Positions 36,932 through 48,151 of a stretch of 64,000 bases of DNA are shown in pieces. The notes beneath the pieces are model-generated. The model searched no databases. It saw nothing but the letters and a program-made list of their open reading frames with translations, and was not told the DNA's origin. A program made the translations under genes and the position numbers. Numbering within the stretch: position 1 is the first letter of the stretch; the number at the start of each line of letters is the position of its first letter. The DNA comes from Hydractinia symbiolongicarpus (Eukaryota > Cnidaria > Hydrozoa > Anthoathecata > Hydractiniidae): assembly GCF_029227915.1 (NCBI RefSeq), contig NC_079883.1, positions 13,640,001 through 13,704,000 of the forward strand, read 5' to 3'.

Positions 36932-37270
36932 ATTTGGCTCATTCTTTGATGTTTCATAATGAACCCATCCAACCACATCCTGTAAAACAGTTTCCTTGTC
37001 AGCACTGGTAGATTGATGTATTCTGCATTGCGAATGATGGAGCATGTAACTGAATGATTTACACTTAGGGTATTGCATACAAATTGTTAAGCAGCGATTA
37101 AGATTGATATTCTCAACCAGCGAATACACTGTTTTTTCTAGCAGAGAATTTTCAAATACGACATTGAAGATTGCAGAAAACTTGTTACAAGCGTCTAATC
37201 GTAATATGTCGCCTTTTCCGATATATACAATGCACAAAAACAGTATTAAAAAATCCCATAGCATCACCAT
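36932..37270 (-). CDS. Gene B, exon 1: signal peptide and PAN/apple-like domain
   Basis: 113 codons to donor GTAAGA. The signal peptide is MVMLWDFLILFLCIVYIGKG. The five PAN-region cysteines (28, 60, 64, 70, 82) are conserved. There are about 12 replacements relative to gene A, several in the signal peptide. With exons 2 and 3 it encodes a 293-residue protein collinear with gene A. The frame, splice sites and phases are intact. The two genes lie in the same orientation about 10 kb apart as a tandem pair. Confidence 0.8.
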
Positions 37271-37617
37271 TTTTGTTACTGTGTTTCGGTTGTTGTTTTT
37301 TTAATTTGAACTTATCTTACGAATAATTCTTTGAACTGATCCTAATTTTAATTCAACGACAATTTTCTTTTTGATTTTTTATTATTAATTAATATAGTGT
37401 TTTCTATAAATCGGAGGTTAATTTAAAAAAATATTCAATTTGGTTTATAAGAATACGAAAAACAATTGAGAAATTGAGAAATAGGCTGCTCACACAAGAA
37501 GAATATTTAATAATATATGACCATTGAGTTATGAAATTCAAATTTTTTGCTATCACGCAGAGTTCGCCCGAATAATGAAACAGACACGTGACGGGGAGGG
37601 CTTTCTGATGACTTCAA

Positions 37618-40204
37618 TAGTGACCTGACCATAATATGCTAATGCGCCAAAAAATATTCTATATTTTTGTGTCAACTTAGGAACATGTTAGGATAAAAAA
37701 AAGTAAAATTACGTATCAATTGCAACTTTAAGTTTCTTGCAACACATTCGTCAGGCTTCGTTGCGAATTTCGCTAGTACATTAAATCAATTGAAAAACAC
37801 ACGTATTTCGTCTTCTCTCTCTTTACAATACCGACTTTCATATAGCGCAGTCTGGGCACAAATAAAGCGCTTGTATGGGCAAATTTTGAGCTTGTTTTTG
37901 TTTGACTCGATAGCCCAGTCAAGTTCCCTGGTCACTTTCTCACAAATAATTATTTGTGTCATACGGAGAAAGGCCGTGAAATGTGTAACGTTCTGTTGTT
38001 TCTTTCCCAATTCTTTGCATTTTATACTAACGTTTAACTTTAAAAAAACGTGTTGAAATGGTGCTGCTAGTCCTCTCTGTGGCATATTAACTTTTGTTAA
38101 AACAAGAACAACTTACAGTTATTAACTTTTACAAAGTTGGATGGTGGTAAAAGGGTATTTTTAGCTCTGTGCCTGCAGAGGCAATGAGCATGGACTGAAG
38201 TATATATAAAAAAATACATGACGCACTGCTAGATATTACACATCTTTTCCTTATATTCAACCTTCATGGCATGAATTAAATATAGCTAGATGGCTAAAAA
38301 CAACCATATGTACAATGTAATGTATGTTTGGCTATGGCTACAACAAGGACAACCAAAAAGAATTAGAGCTAGCTAGCTTATTGTTGCAAAAGTAGAGGAA
38401 ATGGATAATCAAATATCAAGCTAAAAGAATCAAGTTATGACTAATTATTAAATAATATTTTAAGTTTGGACGAAAGGTTATTAAAAATGCCACAACTGCA
38501 TATGTAGCTTATATATACTGTCCTTATTACGTGATTATGTAAAAGCGAATATTTAACCCCGCCAACTACATAACTTTTATGGTTTAGCATCTCTAAAAAA
38601 AAAATTTGAAAAAAATTTGGTTGAATGGGAAGTCATCGGATGAAAAGTGAATTAGTAAAAACATTCAAACATCCATTTAGCCACTATAATTTTGGTGTTT
38701 TGATGCATACAAAGATGTGGATGCAGAGAAGACGTGAAAGACATATTTTCAGACATGTATAAGGAACTCATATACATATTGGAATATAGATATATTGATA
38801 AATGCTAATGTCAATTTCGCTAACAGATTTATTGTTAATCCCGTTGGGTTTAATATTGAATTTTAAAATTTTTTTTAATTTTTAATTCAACTTTTTCTAG
38901 CTAATGTTTTTTTTTGAGGAAAAAATTTTGAAGATAAAGGTAATCTTCAAAAGATGGATTTTTGCGGAAAGAAGTTTTCATGAGCTTTTTAGGTTTTTTT
39001 TCTTTAGTTTACAAGTTCACAACAAATTTTAGGAGTCAGTCATGTGTTTGCATGTGGTTACAACTTATTCGCTGAAATAAATTCTTGTGAATGAGTATAA
39101 AGAGAACATTTTCTTACTTGCATGTAATTTTGCTATGACATCTTTTCAACCTTTTCCTATCCTTGTCAGAAAAATTTGACCCACCATTCCCCTTTTAATA
39201 TTAGATTCCTAACCAATTATATATCTACAATATTAAATTTTGGCTAATCTGGAAAATTTGGAGTTTTTTGTGGAAATAATTTTTTATATCAAGTATCTAT
39301 TATTAACTAAAAGATTATATATGTCAAATGTTGATGAAGATTTTTGCAAAAAAAATTTTGCTGATGCTGAGGATTTAGTAATTTTAGTGAAAGAAAAATC
39401 AGTATTGCTAAATAACGAAAACTTTATTGTGGTTAAAAAATGAAAACTTTGTGGTAAAAATTTTTTGTAAATTTAGGGTTAACGTAGATGTAACTAATAG
39501 CTAACATAATGATAGTATAAGAAAAGTATTTACAGTTATGTTTTCCTTGGCCCAGCGCAGTGTTCAGGCTAACTAAAGCTAAATGGGTTAAACTACACCT
39601 TTCACCACATCTTTTGCCAGCTATTTACCTAGCTAGTTAGCTAACTGCACTTGCTTTGTTTTGAAATATAGTGGTAGTAACTATTGGGGACAAAGATAAC
39701 AATAAAAATTAGCAATGTGGTGCGAACAATAACATTTCTTTCTGGTTTAACACGCTGGACACTTGACTTTTAGCTAGGCTAACCTTCAGACGGAATCAAC
39801 AGTCTTTAGTCATTAATAACTTTGGATTTTGTGTCTTTTGGATAGAAAACAGTCCATACACCATTAAAGAACACCCTTCTTTAATTTTAGTGTTATAATA
39901 GTAAAGCAGGGAGGTATAAAAGTTCTTTTATACCTCCATGGGTAAGCCACAAGTTAACTTTTCTGATCGTGTTGTTGTTTTTTTCTTCTTGTTGCGCTAC
40001 CATTATGAAAAATTTGTCCCTACAAGCGCTTTACTCGTGCCCAGACTGCGCTGTATGAAAGTCGGTAATTATATCCTCCTTAATACTGTTAAGAAAATTA
40101 TGCTCGGCAATTTTTATAAACCAACAAAAACCACATGCAGCAAGTGTTAGTGAATATACATACGTTTTCTTTGAGACTAATCACTGTGTCTAAACATGAT
40201 CTTC
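37618..40204. other. Intergenic, nothing recognised
   Basis: Contains GCTAGC-rich spots and short frames (37786-38085 on both strands, 39240-39443, 39938-40150) without domains or splice context. Confidence 0.45.
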
Positions 40205-40600
40205 TAAAGTGGTTTTAGAACCAGAATTTTATGTTAGATTTTGGTTTAAAACTCTAAGCACTACTATGAGAAACTTTCTACGAAATATCAACTATGAGGC
40301 TTATGTCATGCAAAAAAGTCTATTTTCACTGTAGACCTTCAGAGGATGTCTGAACTCGACTTAGAACCCAAAATTTTTATTAGATTATATGTTATTTTGT
40401 TCCTTAAAAATATATCTGGCTTGTGGTATAAAAATAGGCCTTCTTTCACAACCATTTCCGACGGCCTGCACCCATGACAGAACTGGAAATCTATGTTAGA
40501 TTATATATTTTTGAATTCAGCAATAAATGTCGAGTCGCCCATTAAAATTTCAAACGTAATGCTTATGACAAAAAAATGAGGTCTTTTTGGACCATAGTTT
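40205..40600 (+). repeat. Degenerate tandem repeat, about three units
   Basis: Units of roughly 115-155 bp begin at about 40215, 40365 and 40480. Each carries a GAAC..AAATTTTATGTTAGATTATAT-like block and then ATGAGGTC/ATAGGCCTTC-like text. Identity between units is low. Confidence 0.35.
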
Positions 40601-40760
40601 TTGGGTGATACTGTCCAAAATAACCCTAACTTTCTGATCTGACATCAAGAATTTTAATTCGTATGGACATGTCTACTATGTAAAACTATCAAACCTTCTG
40701 AGGAAAATGACCTAAAATCTTCTGTTGTGAGCTCTTAGACTATTATTAACATTGCATTAA

Positions 40761-40913
40761 TATCTAAAAAGGATGATAAGACAGGTATAAAAAGGTGATC
40801 AATTATTGCGGATTTTTTTTGGCAAGAAAAATTTTCACTTCCTTTTGAATTTGGCAAATGTACAGCCTTCTATATGCAGTTCAAATTTAGAAATCTTTTT
40901 TTATTGTTATACA
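40761..40913 (+). repeat. Duplication III, second copy, first fragment
   Basis: ATCTAAAAAGGATGATAAGAC and GGATTTTTTTTGGCAAGAAA match 29442-29600. Homology stops at the TC terminus of the Helitron complex and resumes at 46122. Confidence 0.65.
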
Positions 40914-41460
40914 TCTATATAATAATACGCTAATTCCGTGTGTCTGTCTGTCACTTTTGCAAAGTGGATTACATTCTTCAAAATTTTCTTTAACAAATTC
41001 TATAAAACATCGCCTATAAAATTGTTCTGTAATTTACCAAACTTTACCGATAAAATAGTATTGACGTAAAAGGAAAGTTAATTAAGATTAGTGAAGCCAT
41101 TACAATGCACTTAAAACTTTGAGGCCAAATAACTTGGAAACGAGGTGGTGACGTCAATGTTTTTTCACCGCGTGAGTAACTAGGGACAACCTGGGACCAA
41201 TTTGGGTAAGTTTTCTAAACCTGGGTCCCCGAATCCGTTTCGGAATGGACGGTTTGATGACGTCACCCAAACACCTTTAAACCTTGATATCTCTGCAACC
41301 GTTTGTCAAAGATACATGATCATATACATTTTCTTGATCAGCATTTCAAGATCTATACGATGAAGGCAAACACTGCTGACGTCAGCAAATAAACTAAAAC
41401 AACCTATTTTTCCATTGTCCTTCTGCCTAAGTGGATTACTCCACGGGAATTATCGACTAG
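40914..41460 (+). mobile_element. Non-autonomous Helitron, 547 bp
   Basis: Complete unit of the complex, from TCTATATAATAATACGC to hairpin GTGGATTACTCCAC, GGGAATTATCGA and CTAG. Its 3' half (GAAGCCATTAC through CTGGGTCCCCGAATC to GACGTCAGCAAA) recurs at about 45560-46121, defining the second element's 3' half. Confidence 0.7.
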
Positions 41461-41505
41461 TCTATATAATAATACGCCAGTTCCGTGTGTCTGTGACAGG
41501 CAAAG

Positions 41506-41609
41506 TGGATGTGTTCATTTTTCTTTGATGTTGCCGAAAAATACATGTCTAATATGTTAAATTTTCTGACGTTACAGCGCGACGTCAATAATACTACTTT
41601 AACGTCAAT
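41506..41609 (+). repeat. Perfect 104-bp direct repeat, left copy
   Basis: TGGATGTGTTCATTTTTC through TTTAACGTCAAT is identical, base for base as I read it, to 45438-45541. The copies bracket about 3.8 kb of DNA. Most other repeats in the window are visibly diverged. Confidence 0.8.
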
Positions 41610-42295
41610 CTATATATTAATAAGCCAGTTCCGTGTGTCTGTAACAGGCAAAGTTGATATCGTCATTTTCCTTTGTTGTTGCCGAAAAAAATCTTTGATG
41701 TTGCCGAAAAAAATATGTCTTCTTTGTCGTTAAAAGCCGCGAGTTTTGTGTGGTTTGTTAAATGAAGTTCTAGCACAAAGTAACGGAAATTGTGTTTGCA
41801 AAAAAGATGGCTGTTCTTTTTAAGCAATTTCTACTCTTTCCTTCAAAATAAATCTTTACAAAAGCATTTAAAAAGGGGCATGGTATATAAATGAAGTATA
41901 GAAAGGTTTCTGTAAGGTTTGTTTATGTTTTTTTCAGTTTTGATGATATTATTGATGCGAGACATGTTTTATTAGCTAGCATCATAAAACCAACCACACC
42001 AACAACAACCTAATAGCTAGCTAGCTCGGACTTTATAAATATGTAGCCATGTTCTTTATACCTAGCAAAGTCTCCAGTTTATATTTAAGTGACCAGCTAT
42101 TAGCTGCTGTAGCTACCTTATTTTAGCTTCAGTTTTATGTTGCTTTTTACATGTAAGCTAATCTTAGTGGTCTTTGCTAAGAATGTGACTGTAACTTATT
42201 TTAATTGACATTTTAAGCTTAAATTAACAAGCCACAACAACTTTTAAAAAAGTATTACATAATATTTAAGAAGAGTTTAAGGACTGTTTTTAAGC

Positions 42296-42356
42296 AAATA
42301 ATGTATTTTTCACAATTTGTGTATGCAAATAATGTATTTTTCACATTTTGTGTAAC
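42296..42356 (+). repeat. 30-bp tandem duplication
   Basis: AAATAATGTATTTTTCACA is repeated back to back, with GTGTATGC and GTGTAACT following the first and second units. Confidence 0.6.
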
Positions 42357-42392
42357 TAAAATTATATACATCGGTTACATGCAATATGACGA
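42344..42392 (+). repeat. 49-bp inverted repeat, left arm
   Basis: CATTTTGTGTAACTAAAATT through CAATATGACGA reappears as the reverse complement at 45386-45434 with one mismatch. The right arm lies just outside the inner Helitron's CTAG and directly before the right 104-bp repeat. Confidence 0.75.
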
Positions 42393-42499
42393 AACGATTT
42401 TTATTTAACATGTAGTAATTCTGGTACCTTAAGTGTAGTGATTTTTGTTGTTCTAGATTTTCTGACTAAAATGTTTTTGTTTATGACATTTTGTCTTAT

Positions 42500-45200
42500 T
42501 AAGAAAAGTTTCAACTTTTTTGAGGGAGTACAACACCGAAAAGACTTGTGTTTTTTTTATATTTTGTATAAATTCTTACCGGGCAGGACAACATACCGAA
42601 ATGACTGATCCCTCTCTAATTATAAATTTGATGCGTTCCAAATCGCAGTTTTTTGAAATTTTGAGTAATATTTAATGAGTACAAGATATAAATACTGATT
42701 TTTGTTGAATCAGAAGTATTTCCTAGAACCATTCTTTTTTTACACTTTTGTGGAGAAAAAGTGTATGCAATATCATCAGAATAACTGATTTTGTTGCAAA
42801 CTGTTTTTCTTTTTCACATTTTGGATTGAAATATTGTTATAAAGGGCATATATCAATAGACATATATATACCAAAATAATTAAATTCTGCAAACTTTGAT
42901 TTTGTCGTTCACCTCTCATCTTTTATATTTTGATTAAACTTTTGAGGAAAATCATAGGAATTATTTAGAATATGTATTTTGTGTTGGAAATTTAGTGCAA
43001 AAATTGACTTAAAATGAACTGTTAAATTGATTGTTGTTGTTTTAACATGAATTATGACTCAAACTTTGTTTTTGCATTTCTAATTTGACTAATTAGCCTA
43101 AAAATTTGCCAATTGGTTTTACACTCTGTTCTTTTTTATATATATTTTATGTAAACATTGAAGTACACAAGTAAAGTTAGAAGCCACAAGAAGTTAATTC
43201 GAAAGTGAAGAGTGGAGCTAGAAGTAGTAAAGAAAAGTTAGAAGTAGAAAATGAAAGCTTGGGTTTAAAGTAGATTTGGATTCACAAATAGTAAGAACTT
43301 TTTAGATATTTTTAGACGTTATGTTTTTATGTCGCTAGAGTTACGTGTCAGGCAGACTCGCATTTGCTAGGAAAAAGTCACTTAAGAGCTTCAAATTCTT
43401 TATATTTTACCGCGTTTTTTTTTACACTTTTTTGCATAATTAATGTTATCAAACAAATGTGCTAGCGAAACTTTTGGTTTGTTGAACTTACTGCAAATGT
43501 CATAATTTTTATATTGCCATTGTTTCTCTTTATATGTGTTTTACTAAGCATAAATAGCTAGCTGGCGTCTTCCCAGTTTAACTATATTTAACTGGGTATC
43601 TGTCTTATCTAATGTTACCTTCAAGCTCCATATCTAAACCTAGCTAGCTAACTGATGATTAATGTTGTTATTCCTCTTTTAGCTATTTATATCCACCTTA
43701 GTAGTCAAACTTAGGGATCTTATTTGAGCACGAATTATGATGTAACAAGCCACAAAATCTTTCAAAGACTTATTGAACTTTTAGGGTAGTGTGAGGAAAA
43801 ATTTTACTTTAAGAGGAATGATTTTGTAAAACTAAAGTGTGTGCGTTAATTGGAGTAAGTTTTATTGTTTTGTTGTTGACATCCTGTTAAACTTCTGTAA
43901 GCTCGCATGTAAATTACAAGGTTATATATTTTTACAAGGGTAGTGGTTGATATTTTTACAAAGTTTGTTGACATTTTTTGGGAAATTTACCTGGGTTTTT
44001 TACATTTGTGGTTAAAATTTCTCAGCAGAGAATAGTATGGTTGCCGATTATATTGTTTGTGTTGCAAACTGCTGTTTTTTAAATGTTGTGGAAACTTTTG
44101 TGGAAAAAGACCACATGCAAAATACTGAAAGAACAAATTTTTGTACAATTAGACTGTGAGCTGAAGTTGGATTTTTTTTTATATTTTGTTTTATAAACTT
44201 TTTTTAAGCTTTAAACTAACTGTAAGTAATGTAATTACGGGAATAAATATTTGGTGATGATAAAAAATTACTGAATGTTCAGACTGAAACTGTTTAACTT
44301 TTGTGAGGGAGGACCATATGCAAGTATATATACTAAAAATAATAATTTGATATTTTACACTTTCCAAGTTGTATTTTTGTATGCACTTAAATGACTGCTT
44401 TTTCTGAGTTGAATTTGATGGGTTTCATATCAATTTTGTGGAAGATTTTTTGGGTGAAAACAATATAAAACATGCCAATTGAACTGATTTTTGTTCATAT
44501 TTTGATTTGCTCCTCATAAACCTTTGTGTTCTACATTTATTGTAAACTTTTGTGAGGAAGGACCATATATATATATACAATGTTTTCAAAATAATGATTT
44601 TTGTTGATTTGAAATTTACTCCTTGCTCATTGCTTTTTCGACATTTCAGTTTAAAATGTTTGGTAAAGTCAGTACGGATCACGAGACAAAAAAATTGTTT
44701 TGTTAACCGGTTAATTTTTACATTTTGTGCATATTTTTGCGGGAGAGGATGGTATGCAACCGAATAAATGATTTTTCAAAGTTTAACTTTTTGTTTTTTG
44801 GTGTTTTGGGTTTGTTTAAGTTTGGCTTTTTTATGTTGTCCAGGTTGTATTGTTGTATAAGCATTTAGGGAAAAGACAATGTTTAAAATGCATAAAGAAC
44901 TTATTTCATAGATCTGTGCTTACTGTTGCAAGCCTTTCTTTTCGACATTTTAAAGATTAAAATATTGAAGGTTTTCAACATAATCACATAATAAGATGTA
45001 TACATATTTGAGATGTGTTATTTCTGACATTATTATTATTGTTGTCGTAACTGTCTGGGTTGTGACTGTCAATGTTGTAACTTTCTACTAACTAGATTTT
45101 ACACCTTGCACGCCGTTGTTTTTCATATTTTGTCTGACGTTTTGTTGGGAGGATTTCATGCGATTTGACATTTGATATTTTGTGTTAGATTTTAAGAACT
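42500..45200 (+). repeat. Degenerate minisatellite in the Helitron body
   Basis: A loose motif recurs roughly every 120-200 bp where unit borders are clear: ACTTTTGTGAGGGAGGACCATATGCAA, then TACTGAAAT and TGATTTTTGTTG. Clear units start near 42515, 42585, 42747, 44095, 44298, 44548 and 44730, with weaker ones at 42937, 44435 and 45133. Open frames in this stretch are short and follow the repeat. Confidence 0.5.
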
Positions 45201-45437
45201 TTTTTGTTAAATTATGACTTATATACTTTCTTTTTATGCATTTTCAGATTATTTTTTTTAGTAAAAGGCATATTCAATATACTGAAATATTTGCTGATGT
45301 CATCAAAATTCAAATGACAGAACTTTTCAATTGTTTTTCTGCCTAAGTGGATTTTTCCACGGGCCTAATCTACTAGCTAGATTAATCGTCATATTGCATG
45401 TAACCGATGTATATAAGTTTAGTTACACAAAATGGAA

Positions 45438-45541
45438 TGGATGTGTTCATTTTTCTTTGATGTTGCCGAAAAATACATGTCTAATATGTTAAATTTTCTG
45501 ACGTTACAGCGCGACGTCAATAATACTACTTTAACGTCAAT
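45438..45541 (+). repeat. Perfect 104-bp direct repeat, right copy
   Basis: Identical to 41506-41609. After it the second Helitron element continues (ATCCTATATTAAAATAATGAAGCC), whereas after the left copy the inner element begins. Confidence 0.8.
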
Positions 45542-46121
45542 ATCCTATATTAAAATAATGAAGCCATTACAGTGCATCTAAAACTGGAGGGCAAATAACT
45601 TGGAGCGAGGTGGTGACGTCAATGATTTTTCACCGCGTGGGTAACTAGGGACCACCTAGGACCAATTTGGGTAATTTTCCCAAACCTGGGTCCCCGAATC
45701 TGTTTCGGAATGGACGGGTTAATTACGTCATCAAAAATCTTCAAACCCTAATATCTCTGCAACCGTTTACCAAAAGTACATAATCCTATACATTTTCTTA
45801 ATCAGTGCTTCAAGATCTATACGATGAACGCAACAGGTATACGAATTTCTTAAAAAAAAATTTGGGTTTTGACGGTTCATTGCTGACATCAGCCAAATTT
45901 TCAAACCCTGATATTTCCTTATACGTTCGTCGAAAACCCATGATCCTATACATTTTTCTCATGAGGGTTTTAGCCTCTACACATTACAGGCAACCAATAA
46001 ACTAAACTTCGTTAATTCTTTTTTGTATCTGCACTGCTGACGTCAGCAAAAAGTCTAAAATAATCAATTTTTACATTGTCCTCCTGCCTTAGTGGATTTT
46101 TCCACGGGCTTTATCGACTAG

Positions 46122-46220
46122 TTCTAAATATTATGCAAATTTTCTCAAGGGAAAAAAATAAGTCTGACAAGCTGAAAATTTAGCCTAGTCATAAAAAGGG
46201 GGTACAGGTTTTGTTAGAAA
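46122..46220 (+). repeat. Duplication III, second copy, second fragment
   Basis: ATTATGCAAATTTTCTCAAG, AAGTCTGACAAGCTGAAAAT and CCTAGTC match 29625-29690 with few mismatches. Homology ends near 46190-46220, where unrelated DNA leads to the LINE. Confidence 0.7.
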
Positions 46221-47030
46221 AACCTGTTATCTAATAGTCGTTACTATAGTGACCAATTATTTATGCAGAAGTATAGGAATTCTGACAAAACTTTAAACCT
46301 TTTTTTCACAGAGTTCATTTTTTAAGAGAGGACTTCGTACGTTTTAAAACCTCTTTTGCAAAACTATATAAGGCTCTGGAATGGAGAGCATCTCTAGTAT
46401 GGAAAGGAATGTTTGATTTAAAAACGATTTTTTTTTATTTCGTGAGTTTGAGTAGAATGCGAGTTATGATGAGTGATACTAAATATATCAAAAAGTAAAA
46501 AATGTTAAGAAAAAATTTAAAAATCATTTTTAGATTATTGTTTTGTGATTCCAAAAAAGCAAACAGCAAACATGAGAACCTAGTAGTTTTGTAAATGGGA
46601 TCTTATTTGTAGGAGAGGGGTCGTTCTTTATTCTTGTCTATTAAACCTTCAAACTTTATTTTTCCTTATAATTTTTACACCATTATATATGAACCATACA
46701 AGCTTTCTAAAAATATATACATTGATGTATCGAAATAAACCTTTGGTGAATTAATAGCATTTTAAAATATCACACCTATTTTGTATACTCACGCCCTAAC
46801 ATATTTTCGGTATTTACATAGTTCGCATGAAAAATTGCTAAAAAATGCCCAAAAATTTGTGTTTCAAGTTTCACCTTTGAAGTATAATCCTAACAGAAGT
46901 TATTATAGTCTCCCAAATATGAGTATTTCATATAGAGATTTTTAGGGGTAGTCTTGAGTATAGCCAATATCCACGGCTCTGAGAGACATTTGACTTAAAG
47001 ATATTGGAGATATTATTGAAACGAACGAGG
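46221..47030. other. Unassigned DNA before the LINE
   Basis: No match seen to duplication III and no coding signal. It may be the LINE's 5' region or a separate insertion. Confidence 0.4.
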
Positions 47031-47291
47031 TATCATAAACATGCATCTGAGCAAAAAAGAGTAAACCCCCTGGACCGAACAGAGTTGAGACTTAAAAGCA
47101 TATGTCTTTTTGTGTCCCTATACACCTTACCGTCCGATTAGAAGCTTAGCATTACAAGCATTACGAGATTGTTGTTGTTGTCGAGAGCGGACGTGTTTTT
47201 AACTACTGCGGAAGAGGGAATTTAAATTTTGATATTTTATTTAAATTTTACTATTTTACTTAATACTTACTCAATACTTATATTTACAAAT

Positions 47292-48066
47292 ATGGAATCT
47301 AATCAAGTGAACATAATTTCTGTGGAAATGGTGCGTGATATTTTTACAACAATGTTTCAAAAGCAACAGCAGGATATTGTTCAGTTAATTAGCAGTAATC
47401 TGAAGATCACAAACGAACAGATTGGTGAATTAGACAAAAAACTGAAAGAAATTGCATCACCATATGAAGCTATCCAAGAAGAAAATAGGACATTAAAAAA
47501 TAATCTTTTTGGAGCAATTGAAAAAATTAAAGCCTTAGAAAAGGACAAAAGAGATATAGAGGAAAGCCTGACAGTGACACAAAGTTTGAATGAGGAAAGT
47601 TTTAAAAAAATGGAAGCTGGCTTACTTGAACAGACAACGAATCGTAAAGAACAATTGAGTATTTATGAGGAAAAACTACGACACTTAGAGGATAGACAAA
47701 GAAGAAACAATTTACGTATTGATGGGTTGGAAGAAAGCGAGTCGGAGAGTTGGGACGATACTGAAAAGAAAGTGGTCAATTTATTTGAACACAAATTAGG
47801 ATTGTCGAATGTGCACGTAGAGAGAGCACACCGCACAGGAGAGAAAAGCAATGGGAAAAAGCGTACTATCGTACTTAAACTGTTGGACTATAAGGATAAA
47901 GTTAATATTTTAAACAACTCGAAGAAACTAAAAGGCACCGGAATATGTAAATGAGGATTACTCCACTTCGACGAATCAGATTAGGGCGAATCTCTTCAAG
48001 GAAATGAAGATTCATAGAGAAAATGGTAAATATGCTATCGTTCTTTATGATCGTCTTATTTGTTAG
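47292..48066 (+). pseudogene. LINE ORF1, frameshifted
   Basis: Start at the ATG of MESNQVN; an upstream in-frame ATG at 47229 adds only a hydrophobic leader and is less likely. Residues about 40-150 are a lysine/glutamate-rich coiled coil. They are followed by RRNNLRIDGLEE and VERAHRTG, typical of the RNA-binding half of LINE ORF1 proteins. A premature TGA at 47952 follows a one-base frame change near 47945. The next frame continues in register (NEDYST, then IRANLFKEMK) to a stop at 48064-48066, where intact relatives usually end. Confidence 0.75.
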
Positions 48067-48151
48067 GGAGTTTAAGAGATCGAAAAACATTGTTTAACGC
48101 TTTCTTATTTACACGATTTATATTTTCTTTTTAATTATCTTTTCTACTACA

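Larger units (their letters stand above)
31978..37617. repeat. Segmental duplication II, copy B
   Basis: Partner of 22560-26947. It is about 1.25 kb longer, mostly because of extra DNA in intron 1 of its gene. Coding exons and the DNA immediately flanking them are the most similar parts; introns and the 3' side are diverged, with indels. Confidence 0.85.
41609..45376 (+). mobile_element. Inner Helitron-like insertion, 3.8 kb
   Basis: The 5' end TCTATATATTAATAAGCC, after an A, is followed by the family block CAGTTCCGTGTGTCTGTAACAGGC. The 3' end has hairpin AGTGGATTTTTCCAC, then GGGCCTAATCTACTAG. The body is dominated by a degenerate minisatellite and has no coding sequence. Confidence 0.6.
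40914..46121 (+). mobile_element. Nested Helitron complex, 5.2 kb
   Basis: Begins TCTATATAATAATACGC after an A. It ends with hairpin AGTGGATTTTTCCACGGG, then CTTTATCGACTAG (CTAG at 46118-46121) followed by T. The sequence outside matches the uninterrupted stretch near 29600-29630. Inside are further family termini: a 3' end at 41457-41460 immediately followed by a 5' end at 41461, another 5' end at 41609, and a 3' end at 45373-45376. This indicates at least three elements, adjacent and nested. No Rep/helicase coding sequence is visible, so all are non-autonomous. Confidence 0.75.

Noticed and set aside
42500-45200. CRISPR-like array
   Set aside because: Repeat units are degenerate and irregularly spaced in a eukaryotic Helitron; there are no exact short repeats with unique spacers.
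47229-47291. Upstream in-frame ATG for LINE ORF1
   Set aside because: It adds a 21-residue hydrophobic leader atypical for ORF1; the ATG at 47292 begins a polar, coiled-coil-forming protein as expected.
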